Below, piece by piece: positions 1-11,168 of a stretch of 64,000 nt of DNA. Source of the DNA: Paratinospora sagittata (lineage: Eukaryota > Streptophyta > Magnoliopsida > Ranunculales > Menispermaceae); contig CM069606.1 of assembly GCA_035771175.1 (NCBI GenBank), positions 35,990,816 to 36,054,815 on the forward strand, written 5' to 3'. The notes beneath the pieces were generated by a model that was not told the origin of the DNA, did no database searches, and saw only the letters and a program-made list of their open reading frames with translations. The translations under genes were made by a program, and so were the position numbers. Position 1 is the first letter of the stretch. Every line of letters starts with the position of its first letter.

Positions 1-154
1 ATAATGCAAGAAAAGAAAAGCCCAAACCATTTCCATGTGAAACCCAAGCCCAGTTAGCTATGTAGAGCGCACTTGACAGTTGAAAACGTACACGGCAAGT
101 TATTCAAGTTATCGAGGAAGGTTGTAGTTTTTAACCGTTATCACATTTATTTTT

Positions 155-348
155 TTAACTATAAATGATTAGGTGAGTAGAGGTAATTGAGTATTATCAT
201 CGATTAGTTACAAATCTGCTCTTCCTTCCATTCCTTGCTTTCTCTCTTTCTCTCTTTCTCTCTTTCTCTGATCTCTGCTCTCTTCATCACCAAACCCATC
301 TTCTTCAATTAATAATCAACACATTTTTACCTGAGGAGAATTAATATC
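155..348 (+). promoter_or_regulatory. Putative core promoter and 5' UTR of TFIIS-like gene copy A
   Basis: A TATA-like CTATAAAT lies at about 159-166. A pyrimidine-rich run of repeated TTTCTCTC follows at about 237-268, of the kind common in plant core promoters and leaders. The first ATG that opens the phase-consistent exon chain is at 349. Transcription would start near 190 if the TATA reading is right. This is inferred from sequence only. The same block recurs at 31389-31582, so both gene copies carry the same proximal promoter. Confidence 0.4.
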
Positions 349-3295
349 ATGAATCCAGATATTTTCACCATCCAATATCTTCTCTCTAATCATCTTCAGG
401 TTTAAAATTTTAAACCCTAACCCTATAAACTCTAAACTCTTTTAACTTTTGTGTCATTTAACTTCTTTTATTTCTTCGATTAATAAAATATTATAGTTGG
501 CAACTAAATGATTATCGTTGTTGTAATGGTTATTTGCATTAAATATTGCAGTCTGAAACAACGTTGGTAGAATTATTACGAAAGCTTGAAAAGATGGAAG
601 TCTCCAAGCAATATCTACAGGTTTTAATCCTTGTCGACATTAGTTTATTGGTGGTATTGAAAATAGTAAAATAGAGAAATCTCTAGTGAAAAACTAAGAG
701 ACTTGGTGAAAAGTTTAGTTAGTTAAAATACATAAATTTATCTCTACAGGAAACTACAATTGGACGTACTGTTGATTATATCAAATGTACATCCAAATCG
801 AAACAAGTTCGTTGCCTTGCCAGCAATATCATCAAGTAAATATATGCAAAATTCTACCAATATCTCTCTATTGTTTTAGTTCCAAGTTAATTAGTTACTA
901 CATATGCATGCAACCATGTTTATCTTAGTTTGATTCAAAATAATTAATTATTTTCCCTTGAATTTGAAATATCAGTGGATGGTGCAAAATGCTATATGAG
1001 AGAGTAGTGAACGTTAGTGCTGCTGCCACTACTACTAATAATGATCAACCTGGTAAGTACAAAATATAATCACTGAACACTTATTTAACAGTTTTAGCTA
1101 GTTAGCATTAATTTGTCTACCTGATGACAAACTAGGAAAAGGAAATTCCAATACCACGAAAGTTACTGAACCAAAGTCACAGAAGAACAGGGCATTCATC
1201 ATTAGGAATTCTATTCTTTCTATTAAGCAAGTAAGTATTAATTAAATAGAGGATGGGTATTAATTAACTAAACACCCATCTCACTATCATCCCCACAATT
1301 TGTAGGCAAAGTCCACTGATGAAAACTTCACTGGGCTGAAATTTGAGAATTCCAAAACAAAATCTCAAGAGGGGCATCAAAACCATAATTCTCACTTGGA
1401 TGATCAGGTACAAATATATATATGTTCTCAATTGAACAATTATTTAGTAGCTCTACCTAATTAGCATTAACATATTGAATTCTATTTCTACATCTCAGAA
1501 CACCCAGAAGGAAAAGGAACATTCTGTTGTGTCAACTGTGCAAGAATTTGCTTTCAAGCACATTGCTACTACTTCAAAAAGGAGGATATTTGCCATCAGA
1601 AATACCAAGACCTCTAGTACTCTTCCTACTAAGCAAGTAAGCATTAATTAAGTAAAGAATGAAGTATAATTAGTATGAGCTCGTTTATTAAGTATTACTT
1701 ATATAAATGAAAGTTCAAATTCATCTAATGATCATCCCCAAAATTTGTAGGAAACCAAGTGCACTGATGGATTCGAATATGAGAATTCCAAAAGAAAATC
1801 TCAAGAGGGCCATCACACATTGACAGCTGCAGCAAATGGTTAGTTTGTCTTCTTTTGACTTTCTTCACTTGGTAAAGTTTAATTCAATACTCTATATATT
1901 ATGCATTAGAGTATTGACATATTCTTACTTTATGTATATATACAGCAAAGAAACAAAAAATCAATGAGGCCACTGAACTGCAAGCAGAACTCCCAAAGGA
2001 GACTGTCATTCAAGAAGATGTACAAAAGAAACCCGAAGGCCATATCAATCATTTAGACTTGGAGTGCCAGAAGAAAGAAGACATTCTGTCCTTGAAGAAT
2101 ATTCTCTCCAACCATCATTTGCAGGTTTTTTTTCTTTTTGAACAAAGTAATATAGATGCCACTCTTAATCATTATATTTCGTGTCTATAATACATTTCTA
2201 ATGTTGTATGATTTCTTTACATGTAATATATGGTTGGTGGTTGGTTGTTTTTGTTTAAATTATTGCAGACTGAACCAGAAGTGTTGGAATCACTGAGAAA
2301 GCTTCAAAAGATAGTAGACTCCAAGCAAATTCTTGAGGTTTTCGTCTATTCCTTAAAACTAATTGAAAGCAGTTTAACAGATAGGTCAGTTATATATATA
2401 ATTTGTCTTCCTCAGGAAACTATGATTGGGTACACTGTAAATTCTATCAGAAAGACGTCCAAATCGAAGAAACTCCGTCACTTTTCCAACAATCTCATCA
2501 AGTATGGAATTAGTAAACTTCCAAGTAACACTTTCTTCTTGATAAACTTTGAAATTTATGAATCTATAATTATAATTTACATTTAATTTGCAGGGAGTGG
2601 AAAAAACTAGTAGACAAATGGTTGGAGTTGGAGGCTTCTGCAACCACAGGAGGTAACAGTGACTCAAACATGTTGCTTTTCTTTCAACCTTCTACCTTGT
2701 CTTAACATTGAACTATCTAAATTAATTCTACATACCATTATTGGTTGCTTCAGATAACACGAAGAACAATCAAATAGAGTTGCAGAAACATGTGTCTTGC
2801 TTCAGTGTCCCAATTCCTGATAAACAAGTAAGTATATATTATAATGATTACAATTAATCTCTCTTATTTTTAGTCCAAACACTACCATATACATTCTATC
2901 CATCACTCAAATCCCTCTCCCCAATATGATGATTTAGGATGAACACCACGATGATGAGAACTTAATTCTACAGAAGATTGAAGGTTCCAAGAGGAAATTA
3001 TATGAAGATTATCAAAAAGCTGAAAATGGTAATTACTACTTGCCCTTCTTGTTTCTTCTTCCTCCACATTTTCCTTCTCACTTTATAAATCTTTTGGAGT
3101 CAATCTAATGGGTACTTATGGCACACAGCAAAGAAGCAAAGGAGTGTAAAGTTCTTTGATTTCCATGAACTCCTAGAAAAGAAGAACTCTAATCAAGACA
3201 AAGCTCCCGACACAAGACCACGAATCCGGTACCATCCTCGACCGTATCGAAGGAAAATAAGAGTTAATATGCAACCATGCATAAAAATGTGGTGA
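349..3295 (+). CDS. Protein with two TFIIS N-terminal/LW (Med26-type) domains, copy A, 15 exons
   Basis: A spliced gene of 476 residues. Exons: 349-399, 552-620, 750-835, 976-1052, 1136-1230, 1306-1407, 1499-1636, 1751-1838, 1946-2124, 2269-2337, 2416-2501, 2594-2652, 2754-2827, 2938-3028, 3129-3295 (TGA). Every junction is GT-AG and phases agree throughout (1431 nt). Domain 1 is at about residues 18-80 (LRKLEKMEV, ETTIGRTVDYI, LASNII). Domain 2 is at about 296-360 (LRKLQKIVDSKQILE, ETMIGYTVNSIRKT, NLIKEWKKLVDKW). The L-x-L and T-x-IG-xx-V pattern is that of the TFIIS/IWS1/Med26/elongin A N-terminal helical bundle, which binds transcription elongation and Mediator partners in the nucleus. The linker and tail are basic (KKQR, RPYRRKIR) and suit a nuclear protein. 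There is no TFIIS zinc ribbon, so it is not TFIIS itself. A Med26-like subunit is possible; the exact orthologue was not identified. Duplicated at 31583-34529. Confidence 0.82.
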
Positions 3296-3395
3296 CAAGT
3301 TTTTTTCAGTCGAATGTTGGTTTACATGGATATGGAAGGAACTGCACATACAGTTGTGTATTATGAACATTTTGTAAAACATTGTTTGCTAATGA

Positions 3396-3401
3396 AATAA
3401 A
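3396..3401 (+). terminator. Polyadenylation signal AATAAA of TFIIS-like copy A
   Basis: A canonical AATAAA lies about 100 bases after the TGA of the TFIIS-like gene, with a T-rich run just downstream at about 3411-3418. The same signal is at 34630-34635 in copy B. Confidence 0.5.
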
Positions 3402-5361
3402 TGCAATTATTTTTTTTAAGATCTATTGATTTATAATCACCCTTTTTTTTTAAATCTGCATGTTTATGCTTAACCATGACAAATGTAAAGAAGGCATTTG
3501 TCAAATATATCCTAAAGAACTAAACTCTACTAACTTAACAAAACCTTTTTCCTAATTACATGGATATATTCATGTCATAGTTGCTTAGAAGCCAATCTAA
3601 ACCCCCAAAGGGAAGTATAGTCTTGACTCAACTTCTCTCAAAAGACAAACAGCAGGCATTCCATTCACACAAACTGAACATGGTTAAACCAGGGAGTTTT
3701 TGTTTGTGTACAGCACATGTTAATTAACAAGATTTCAGTCAATCAGGATGATTTAAAAAGAAACCCAAACTATATGACAAATTGGGTTTATTGAGAAAGA
3801 CAAATGCTAAACGTACGTGGCCTCCAATGAAATTCTCACCACAAATTACATGACTAGTGAGGTGGCTTTTGAGGTGGCCTAGTTTTGTTGGTTACGTTGA
3901 CAAGTTCAAAAATTTTCAACCCACTACCGGTAGTTAATGCCAAACGTAAAGTGCGACCCTAAAGGCTTTCTTTTTGCTAAAAAACTATTTTTATTTTTAT
4001 TTTTTAACAAAAAAAATGATTTTAGTATTACATTTTAAAATTACTTTCTTATTTGTATAAAAATAATTTTATTACTTAATAAAAATTAATTTTCTTATTA
4101 TTAAAAAAAAAATTGTTTTTGATAAAAAAAATAATGTCATTGTCTTAATAAAATAATTTTAATTCTAATAAAAATTAATTTTAATATTTTAATAAAATTA
4201 CTTTTAATAATTAAAAATATTATTTTTATAAAATAACAAGTTTATATTACTATCGCTTAAAAATAATATTATTTTTTAATTAAATTCTATTTAATAAAAT
4301 AATTCTACTATTTTAAAAAGCTAATTCTATTAGTTTTGGTAAAATTATTATTATAAAAAAACTTAATTTATCATATTTTTAGTACTAAATTGTTTTTAAT
4401 AAATAATAAATTTAGTTTTTGATAAAAAAAATAATATTATTCCTCTAATAAAAGTAATTTTATTACTTTAGAAAAATACTTTTATTATTTTAAATAAAAA
4501 TTAATTAAATTATTTTTATTTATAATAAAAATAATTTATCATCAAAGATTATGTTTTTCATACTTTAGTGTGGCACATATTTTCTGCAGTGAATACTTAA
4601 AACAAATTCATAAAAAATTTTGAAATATCAACGAGAATGCACTGCTATGGCCAAATAACACTGAAAGAAAAAAACAAGAACCCATTTCTATTAATCAACC
4701 TAAAACAATGTTCCATTACATAATTAAAGACAAAAACTTTATAATTCAACATGCAAACAAAAAAACTCTACCATCTCAATTTGAAAACCACTTCTGCAAA
4801 GCACCTCACATCACATCGCCTTCTTTGTTACTACCATGTCTTTTCCATCAAACATGGGCATTGTAAAATGGTCGTAATTTATAATATGTTAACACGATCA
4901 ACACATAGATGAGGAAATCATAATTACAATGTACAAACCGTAATACCTAGGAGCTACCAACATTATGCATCAAGCCTAGAAAAGAAGACTAATGAAAGTT
5001 ATAGATGCCTTGGTTGCTCCATTGTGATTGATATGAAACTTGTGAAGATACCATCATGTCCTGTATTGAAATAAGGTTGTCAAAACTTTGAGCCAAATAA
5101 GTGAATTAGTTTATGAGTATTTTAATTACCAAATGACTTGATGCTACATTGGTGACTTCATGATTGTCACCGTACTAAAGTTGGTGAACATCCTAAAAAT
5201 TGTTCCCTCTACTATTATTTTGTATAAATAAATAAATAATAAAAGTAAAGCATGTCAAATAAATGTCATAAAGCACAAATAATTGCTATAAAATATTTTT
5301 TGAACATAATAATGTTACAATTATTAAACAAAAAAAAACTATTAACTGTCTTTTTCTTGAA
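3402..5361. other. AT-rich spacer, unit A
   Basis: No gene could be supported. About 3970-4560 is extremely AT-rich and made of recurring, nearly palindromic words such as AAAATTAATTTT and TTTTATTA. At about 4900-5110 the minus strand holds a short broken reading (DMMVSSQVSYQS) that could be the tail of the neighbouring FRS gene, though this is weak. The same spacer recurs at 34636-36509 (unit B) and 51335-53003 (unit C, entered partway through). Confidence 0.6.
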
Positions 5362-6258
5362 TTATGAAATTTCCCAAAGGCTTTCAAACTCTTCAATCTC
5401 AAAAGATTCATACACCACATTTTTCGATAACATGTTCACGCTCTTTGTAACCACATAGTTTTCTGGCACCTTCTTCATTATATGCCAAAAGCATACGCGA
5501 TGTTTAGCTTTTGGGAAAGCTCTGGATATCGTTGCTTGGATTGAAGGACATTGATCAGTGATAAAGGCATTAGGCACTCTCCCTGACATACAAGTTAGCC
5601 AAGTAGTAAAAAGACACTTATAACTATTAATTGTCTCACTTGAAAGTGAGTGACACCCTAATAACACAGATTGATCATGATGATTAACTTCAACAAATAA
5701 AGCAAATGGCATGTCATATTTGTTTGTTAAATATGTGGTGTCAAATGAAATAACATCCCCAAAGTAATGATACGAGGCTCTTGACCTTGCATCAGCCCAA
5801 AAAACATGTCTTAAATGACCTTCATCATCTATATCCATCACATGAAAGAAATTGGAATTTCTCTTTTGATTATGCACAAAGTATAAACGTATTGCCTCTC
5901 CATTACCAACACCAAGTTTTAATCTCCCGACTTTTTCTACATAATTCCTTGCATCCTTCTCCCCCAAATTTAATGTTCTTGTAACCTCCAACTCTCTTAG
6001 CAAAGGTAAGATATGACTTTGAAAGCGAGATTTCTACTTCATCATTTACCTCAAGTTGTTTCATAACCCGATGATTCAACATTCGGTTGCTTCGAAAAAA
6101 TCTTGTCTTTCGCGAGCTAACCAAATGATTGTGTTCAAGGTTCACACTTATCAAGTGCCACAAACCATATCTGACATGAGCCTAACAGTTATTTGAGCTT
6201 TACAATTACACTTTGATGTAATTGTGTTTATGTACTTGTTCTTATGCTTTTGATCACA

Positions 6259-6263
6259 TTTAC
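6259..6263. repeat. Target-site duplication TTTAC (left) of the solo LTR
   Basis: TTTAC stands directly before TGTAACATC at 6264 and again at 8287-8291 after the LTR, inside the FRS gene. A 5 bp duplication is as expected for LTR-retrotransposon integration. Confidence 0.65.
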
Positions 6264-8286
6264 TGTAACATCTCGTACCTATAGTCAAACTTTTATGTCG
6301 ACTTGTATATATTGTCAGACGTGTTTATACGCATGTTGATGACCGTAAATTGTTGTATTTGTATGCACTCTAGGGTAATAGGAATCCCGAGACCCTAGTT
6401 GTAACATTGGAGGCATGATACTTAGGAAATTCACTTTGGACACCAAGGAGCGCGCTCCAGTGTTGGCAAACAGAGAGTGAAAATTTGAGCTTGAGTAGAA
6501 ATACACTCCTTGGGGAGAAGCGCGCTCTTTGCGGGGAAACAAAGACCAAATCTGTTTCTGGGCAAGGAGGAGCACGCTCCTGAGCCTTCTGATAATTTGT
6601 TTTTATAAGTCGTTAAAGCAGTTTGCACGTAAATAAAAGAGGTTTCTGGCCCATTCTTAGCTCATTTGAGCTGGTTTGAGTTTTAAAGAAAGGGAAAATG
6701 AAGGGGAAAAGGAGAACGGAGAGCTAGGGTAGCAATTCTGAGGCTTCGGTAAGTGATTTTTAGCTCAAAACTTGCGAATTTTCATTCCTTTCTTTGATTT
6801 GTTCATCATATGTGAAGTTGAACGGATTTGGTGATGGCTGAACGAAATTGTGATGGCCTGGGGTTGGCCAAATCCGTGGCTTTTGCATTTAATTATGTTT
6901 TTAATGGGTTCTTGATAGAAATTAAGATTATGGCATGTAAAATCTACAGGGAAATTGGTGTTGAATTGAGGGTACACCCAAACCTTGTTGTATACAAAAA
7001 CAGCTAAGGGTTTGAGGGTGTTCAAATGGGTGTTTATGAGATTTAAATGATGAATCATGACTTAAATAGGTTCTATTAGGATGTGTACATAAATTGGACG
7101 GTGAAATTGGAGGAAATTGATGTTTTGTGTTGGGAATGTCCCAACTAGGGACAGTTTAAGCTTGGAGTGGGAGTTTTGTGTGTTGTAGCTAAAAATTGTA
7201 GTTGAATGTGAATTATATTGTGATATGTACAGATTGTCATTGTGAAAGTGGCTGGCTCTTGAGTGATTAGCTGGAAATCTATGAACAACTTGTGTAGGGG
7301 CTATAAAGGTGTACTTTGATGAGTGGGAAAGCATAGGATTGTACCCATTGTGAGTATTTCTTACTTTTGGTTTTATGTATGGTATTATATGTATAAATCC
7401 AATTAGTTAAATGTAAACATGATATTGTACTTACATATGTGTTTTAAATACATGAAATAGTTTTAGTAATGGAGCATGTCTTGGGATCTATTGAATAGGT
7501 CACCGACATGAGAAGCCCTCCTAAGAGAACCCGATTGGCTAGGATCTATAAATGGCAAAAGTAAGGACGGTGCACTCATTGGGTATAATGAGGGGAAGAA
7601 GCACTTACTTTCCTAAGATCTATGAATGGGTAAATTGTAGACTTTGCACTCCTTATCGATGCATGATGAGGGGCAAATGCGCATAATGACCTAAAAGGTG
7701 GGAGATGGACACTGAGATTTGCATTGTCGTGAAAATGCATGAATACGATGAAACATATATTGATCATGTATTCATAACTGATTAACTTGCTTGCATCATG
7801 ATATAAATATTGTTTTAATGTCATGTTTTGTTATCAATGCATATGCAATGTCATAGGTAGAATATTCACTGGGCTAGTTGTTGCTCAACCCAAACTCCCA
7901 ATCTTTTCAGGGCAAGACATCAAGGGCAAAGGCAAGATTCAGGAGATGTAACTACGATCTTTGCTAAATGTATGTATTTATATATTTGTTGAGTTTTGGA
8001 AAGTCATTATGTATTTTGTTTACATATACATGACACTATGTAACGTATTTATAATTTAGATGAGTGTGTGGACATGTATATAAAGATGAACGACTAAGTT
8101 GTTATGTGAAATGGATAAAATGGAATGGTTTGATAATATGTTATTATTAGTGGATGGAAGAATTTTTAGGATGATATTGTATGATATGCAAATGGATGAT
8201 TCAGTGTGTGGATAGGTTAGGCTGACAGGGTATCAAGTACTTCTAGGTGTGGCGTATGTGGTATTCTGTGTCGGTCGTGACGTCAC
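6264..8286. mobile_element. Solo LTR (about 2.0 kb) inside the FRS gene, unit A
   Basis: Starts TGTAACATCTCG and ends GACGTCAC between TTTAC repeats. It has no gag or pol, so it is a solo LTR, probably of gypsy type. Near 6447-6580 it carries repeated palindrome-like words around GAGCGCGCTC. Around 7530-7690 there are loose repeats built on GATCTATAAATGG and ATGAGGGG. The last base is C rather than the usual A, so the boundary could be one base off. The same insertion is at 36683-38778 (unit B, fuller near the palindromes) and 53876-55057 (unit C, with internal deletions), so it predates the duplication. Confidence 0.7.
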
Positions 8287-8489
8287 TTTACGAAAGGTGG
8301 TCGCGACATTTACCTTCTCTACCACATGCTAAAATTTTTCTATTTTTTTCACCATTTCTCGTTTCTCCATGTACCTCTGATCTTTGTACCAAAGCCTATG
8401 CGTTGAGCATACTCGTTGTAGAACTCTTGAATATCTTGTAATGATTTGAATTGCATCCCTGTCTTTGGTACTAAATGATCATCATTGAC

Positions 8490-8492
<3 letters not shown>

Positions 8493-8530
<38 letters not shown>
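8493..8530. repeat. (AT)n microsatellite within FRS remnant
   Basis: Uninterrupted AT dinucleotides. The matching place in unit C (about 55262-55270) has almost none, so it expanded in unit A. It inserts a Tyr-Ile run into the FRS reading frame. Confidence 0.9.
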
Positions 8531-8532
<2 letters not shown>

Positions 8533-8653
8533 TTTGACTAGCTTCCCCATTATCTCTTTCGATATTTTTTCTTCTATCAGTTGATTTTTCACCATTTTCT
8601 ACCACTCCTTCCTTGCTAGATAGCTCTTTTGTTGATAGTTCTTCCGTTATCAA

Positions 8654-8855
8654 AATAAATCATCAAACATTGTAGTAGAGTGAAGCAAATACAAAAAACA
8701 ATAATAATTAAAAAAACTAAACAAAAATAAAATAAATTAAAAGGATATAATTATATATAAATTACATCATCGCATGTGATTCACACAAGATAAACCATAA
8801 ATTTCTCAAAATCTAACTATCCACTTCAAATGAGTTATAATTTCTTTAACATTCG
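8654..8855. other. AT-rich stretch between FRS remnant and TFIIS relic
   Basis: About 200 bases of A-rich sequence with no recognisable gene. It is shared with unit C at 55394-55594 and would be the 5' side of the FRS gene. Confidence 0.5.
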
Positions 8856-8947
8856 AATTAGTGGAGGCTTTTGCAACCACTGGAGGTAATATTAACTCAT
8901 ACATGTTGCTTTTCTTTCAACCTTCTACCTTGTCTTAACATTGAACT
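8856..8947 (+). pseudogene. Relic of a second TFIIS-like gene (end of exon 12, start of intron 12), left half
   Basis: This stretch closely matches 2623-2714 of the TFIIS-like gene: the end of exon 12 (GTGGAGGCTTTTGCAACCAC), its GT donor, and intron 12 up to CATTGAACT. The match breaks exactly where a copia LTR begins and resumes after the far LTR at 29505. Homology stops abruptly on the left, so only a fragment of the paralogue survives. The same relic is in unit C at 55595-55686. Confidence 0.8.
8943..8947. repeat. Target-site duplication GAACT (left) of copia A
   Basis: GAACT stands directly before the LTR start at 8948 and is repeated at 29505-29509 directly after the far LTR. The unbroken TFIIS-like gene has one GAACT at the matching place, 2710-2714. 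Confidence 0.85.
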
Positions 8948-9674
8948 TGTTGGAAAATGAGCAAATAAAACATGGTTTTTCACCATTTTCAGTTAAATAT
9001 TAAAGTGGGACCCACAAGTCATTTTGGGTGGGTCCAAGTTGATTATTAATCTTTGATATGTGAAGATTATGAATATATAAGTATTTAGCTATACCCATTT
9101 ATATATGAATGAAAAATTAAGTCTAAAGTAGCCTACTTGATATATCTAAAGTGGTAAAATTTGAAAACAATCTTTTAGCCCCACATGGGAAAGATAAAAT
9201 TCTAATTATTTACTTATAAGTGTAGCTAGAATACTACACTTGAATTTCAGCTAACACACTCACGCAATGAAGGCTCAGGAGTGATGCTTTGCATCACCCC
9301 ACGCACGTGCTCGAGTGTGCGAGGGCGAAAGAGCGATGAGTTAAAGTGTTGTTGTCACTAAAAGGAGATTGTTGTATCCTTAGAGACAAGTGTCATATAC
9401 CGTGAGCACCTAAGTAGGACATAATTGCTTAAAGACATAGAGTTACACTCTAGCCTCAATCTACGTCATTACTCTACTGGAATAGTAATTGATCTAATTT
9501 AACTAGATATAGTCTTGTACCCGGTACCTTTAAATAGTGAACGGGAGGCAACTTGCTACTTTAGAAGAGTGTTATTTAAGCGAAACCATTTTGACTCCAC
9601 CACTTAGACTGAAGACTAATCTAATTGATTATTTTGAAAGCTATTTTTCAGTGATTATTGCCACCATACAGTCA
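8948..9674 (+). repeat. 5' LTR of copia A (internally deleted)
   Basis: Begins TGTTGGAAAATGAGC and ends CATACAGTCA. It is about 450 bases shorter than the 3' LTR because the part matching about 28705-29165 is missing around 9335-9345. Unit C's 5' LTR (55687-56376) has the same deletion, so the loss came before the duplication. Confidence 0.8.
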
Positions 9675-9691
9675 ACAATCTTAAGACAATT

Positions 9692-10393
9692 ATGCTAATG
9701 GAGATAGACTTTGTCCCTAAACCAACTACTACTTCTATGAAACCTGAGAAGCCAGAGAAGTTCGCTAGCACTGACTTCCAAAGTTGGCAACAGAAGATGT
9801 TAGTTTACCTTACCACCCTCAACTTGGACAAGGTGCTAAATTAAGACGAACCTGAACTGAGAGATGATGAAACTGACAAACATGTTATTGCTACAATTCA
9901 AGCATGGAGACACTCTGATTTTCTATGCAAGAATTATATTCTAAATGGGCTAGAAAATACACTGTATAATTTGTATAGTACAGTCCGTACTGCCAAGGAA
10001 CTCTGGAATTCTTTGGATAAAAAATACAAGACTGAAAATGCAGGCCATAAGAAATTTGTGGTCAGCAGGTTCCTTGATTACAATATGGTGGACTCAAAGA
10101 TTGTGTTGGATCAAGTTCAAGAGTTACATATTATTCTCCATGAGATTCATGCAGAAGTTGCCACCTACTTGGAAAGATTTCAAGAACTATCTCAAGCACA
10201 AGCGTAAGGAGATGGGACTTGAGGACCTTATTATCAGATTGCGGATTGAACAAGACAATAAGAGTCAAGACAAGAAAACTAGAGACCATACAGAGCCTAA
10301 AGTTAACCTTGTGGAGGGAAAGCACACTGGTGATAATCAGGCCAAAAAGAAAGGAAAATCTCATAAGTTCAATGGCAAGTGCTATAATTGCTA
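9692..10393 (+). pseudogene. Copia gag (UBN2-type), unit A
   Basis: The capsid-like protein of the copia element. The reading starts MLMEIDFVPKP at 9692 and has the copia gag signatures KFASTDF.SWQQKML, LWNSLDKKYKTE and RFLDY. A stop replaces a Glu codon near 9842, so copy A is broken early. A frame change near 10155 is shared by all copies: the C-terminal part (WKDFKNYLKHKR, DKKTRDH) is in the next frame. The zinc knuckle (CYNC, then KQGHKAKDF) has a stop after its second Cys and lacks its last Cys. Non-functional. Confidence 0.8.
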
Positions 10394-10424
10394 AAAACAA
10401 GGGCACAAAGCCAAAGATTTTCGA

Positions 10425-11168
10425 TTGAAAGGCAAGTCCAAGAACGATCAAGTCAATATGACTGAGGAGAAGACTGAAGATGTAACTGACCTGATGCTAT
10501 ATGTTGTGGTCTTTGAAGCCAACATGGTTGATGAACCCAGAGAGTGGTGGATTGATACTGGAGCCACCCGACATGTCTGTGCTGATAAGAACATGTTTTC
10601 CTCTTATACAACAATAAGATGATGTAATCTAATCATGGGCAATTCAGCAATTTCAACAATAACGGGCCTTGGGAAGGTGGTTCTCAAGATGACCTCAGGA
10701 AATGAACTCACCTTGATCGATGTGTTGCATGTACCTGACATTCGGAATAATGTTTCAGGCTTACTGTTAAGCAAAAGTGCTTTTAGGATGGTCTTTGACT
10801 CTAATAAATTTGTACTTTCCTAAAATAGTGTATTTGTGGAAAAATGGTACTTAGAAAGGGGATTATTCAAAATGAATATAATGCCTGTAATCTGCAACTT
10901 TGAAGATAATAAAGATTCATCTTCTGTTTATTTTTTTGAGTCTTCTTGTTTATGGCATGATAGATTAGGACATGTTAATTTTAATTCATTAAGAAAATTG
11001 ATGAATTTAAAATTATTACCTAACTATCAAATTGATCCAAATCGTAAGTGTGAAATATGTGTTGAGGCAAAGTTAACTAAAACACCATTTCATTCAGTTG
11101 AAAGAAACACTGAACCTCTAGACTTAATTCACAGCGATATATGTGACTTAAAGTGTTGGGGTGTCTAA
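10425..11168 (+). pseudogene. Copia protease and GAG-pre-integrase region, unit A
   Basis: The aspartic protease site is seen in WWIDTGATRHVCADKNMF (about 10548-10600), followed by [13 protein letters not shown]. The pre-integrase HHCC part reads [10 protein letters not shown] and [14 protein letters not shown]. Just after IHSDICDLK the sequence jumps to CWGV and a stop. In the family the integrase core with its D-D-E residues sits between these two points, so it is missing here. Stops at about 10619 and 10821 also break the frame. The same structure is at 39563-40306 and 57151-57894. Confidence 0.8.

Larger units (their letters stand above)
5362..8653 (-). pseudogene. FAR1-RELATED SEQUENCE (FRS)-like gene, broken by a solo LTR, unit A
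   Basis: Family members are MULE-transposase-derived nuclear transcription factors. On the minus strand, 8653-8292 encodes a charged N-terminus and the start of a FAR1 DNA-binding domain (GMQFKSL, EFYNEYAQRIGF, ACGREGKCRDH). The zinc-binding half follows after the LTR at 6263-5903 (KCDQKHK, KCNCKAQ, LEHNHLV). Then comes a MULE-type domain at 6003-5362: DDEGHLRHVFWADARSR, SFDTTYLTNKYDMPFALF, FITDQCPSIQA, CFWHIMKK. The frame KCDQ is open across the LTR site if the LTR and one target repeat are ignored. Other damage: frameshifts near 8335 and 5990, an AT-repeat expansion at 8493-8530, no clear ATG, and loss of the rest of the transposase domain and the SWIM finger after SLWEIS. The family call is firm and the gene looks dead. 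Confidence 0.8.

Noticed and set aside
2386..2667. Minus-strand 93-residue frame within the TFIIS-like gene
   Set aside because: Antisense shadow of exons 11-12; the sense strand has a complete phase-consistent exon chain.
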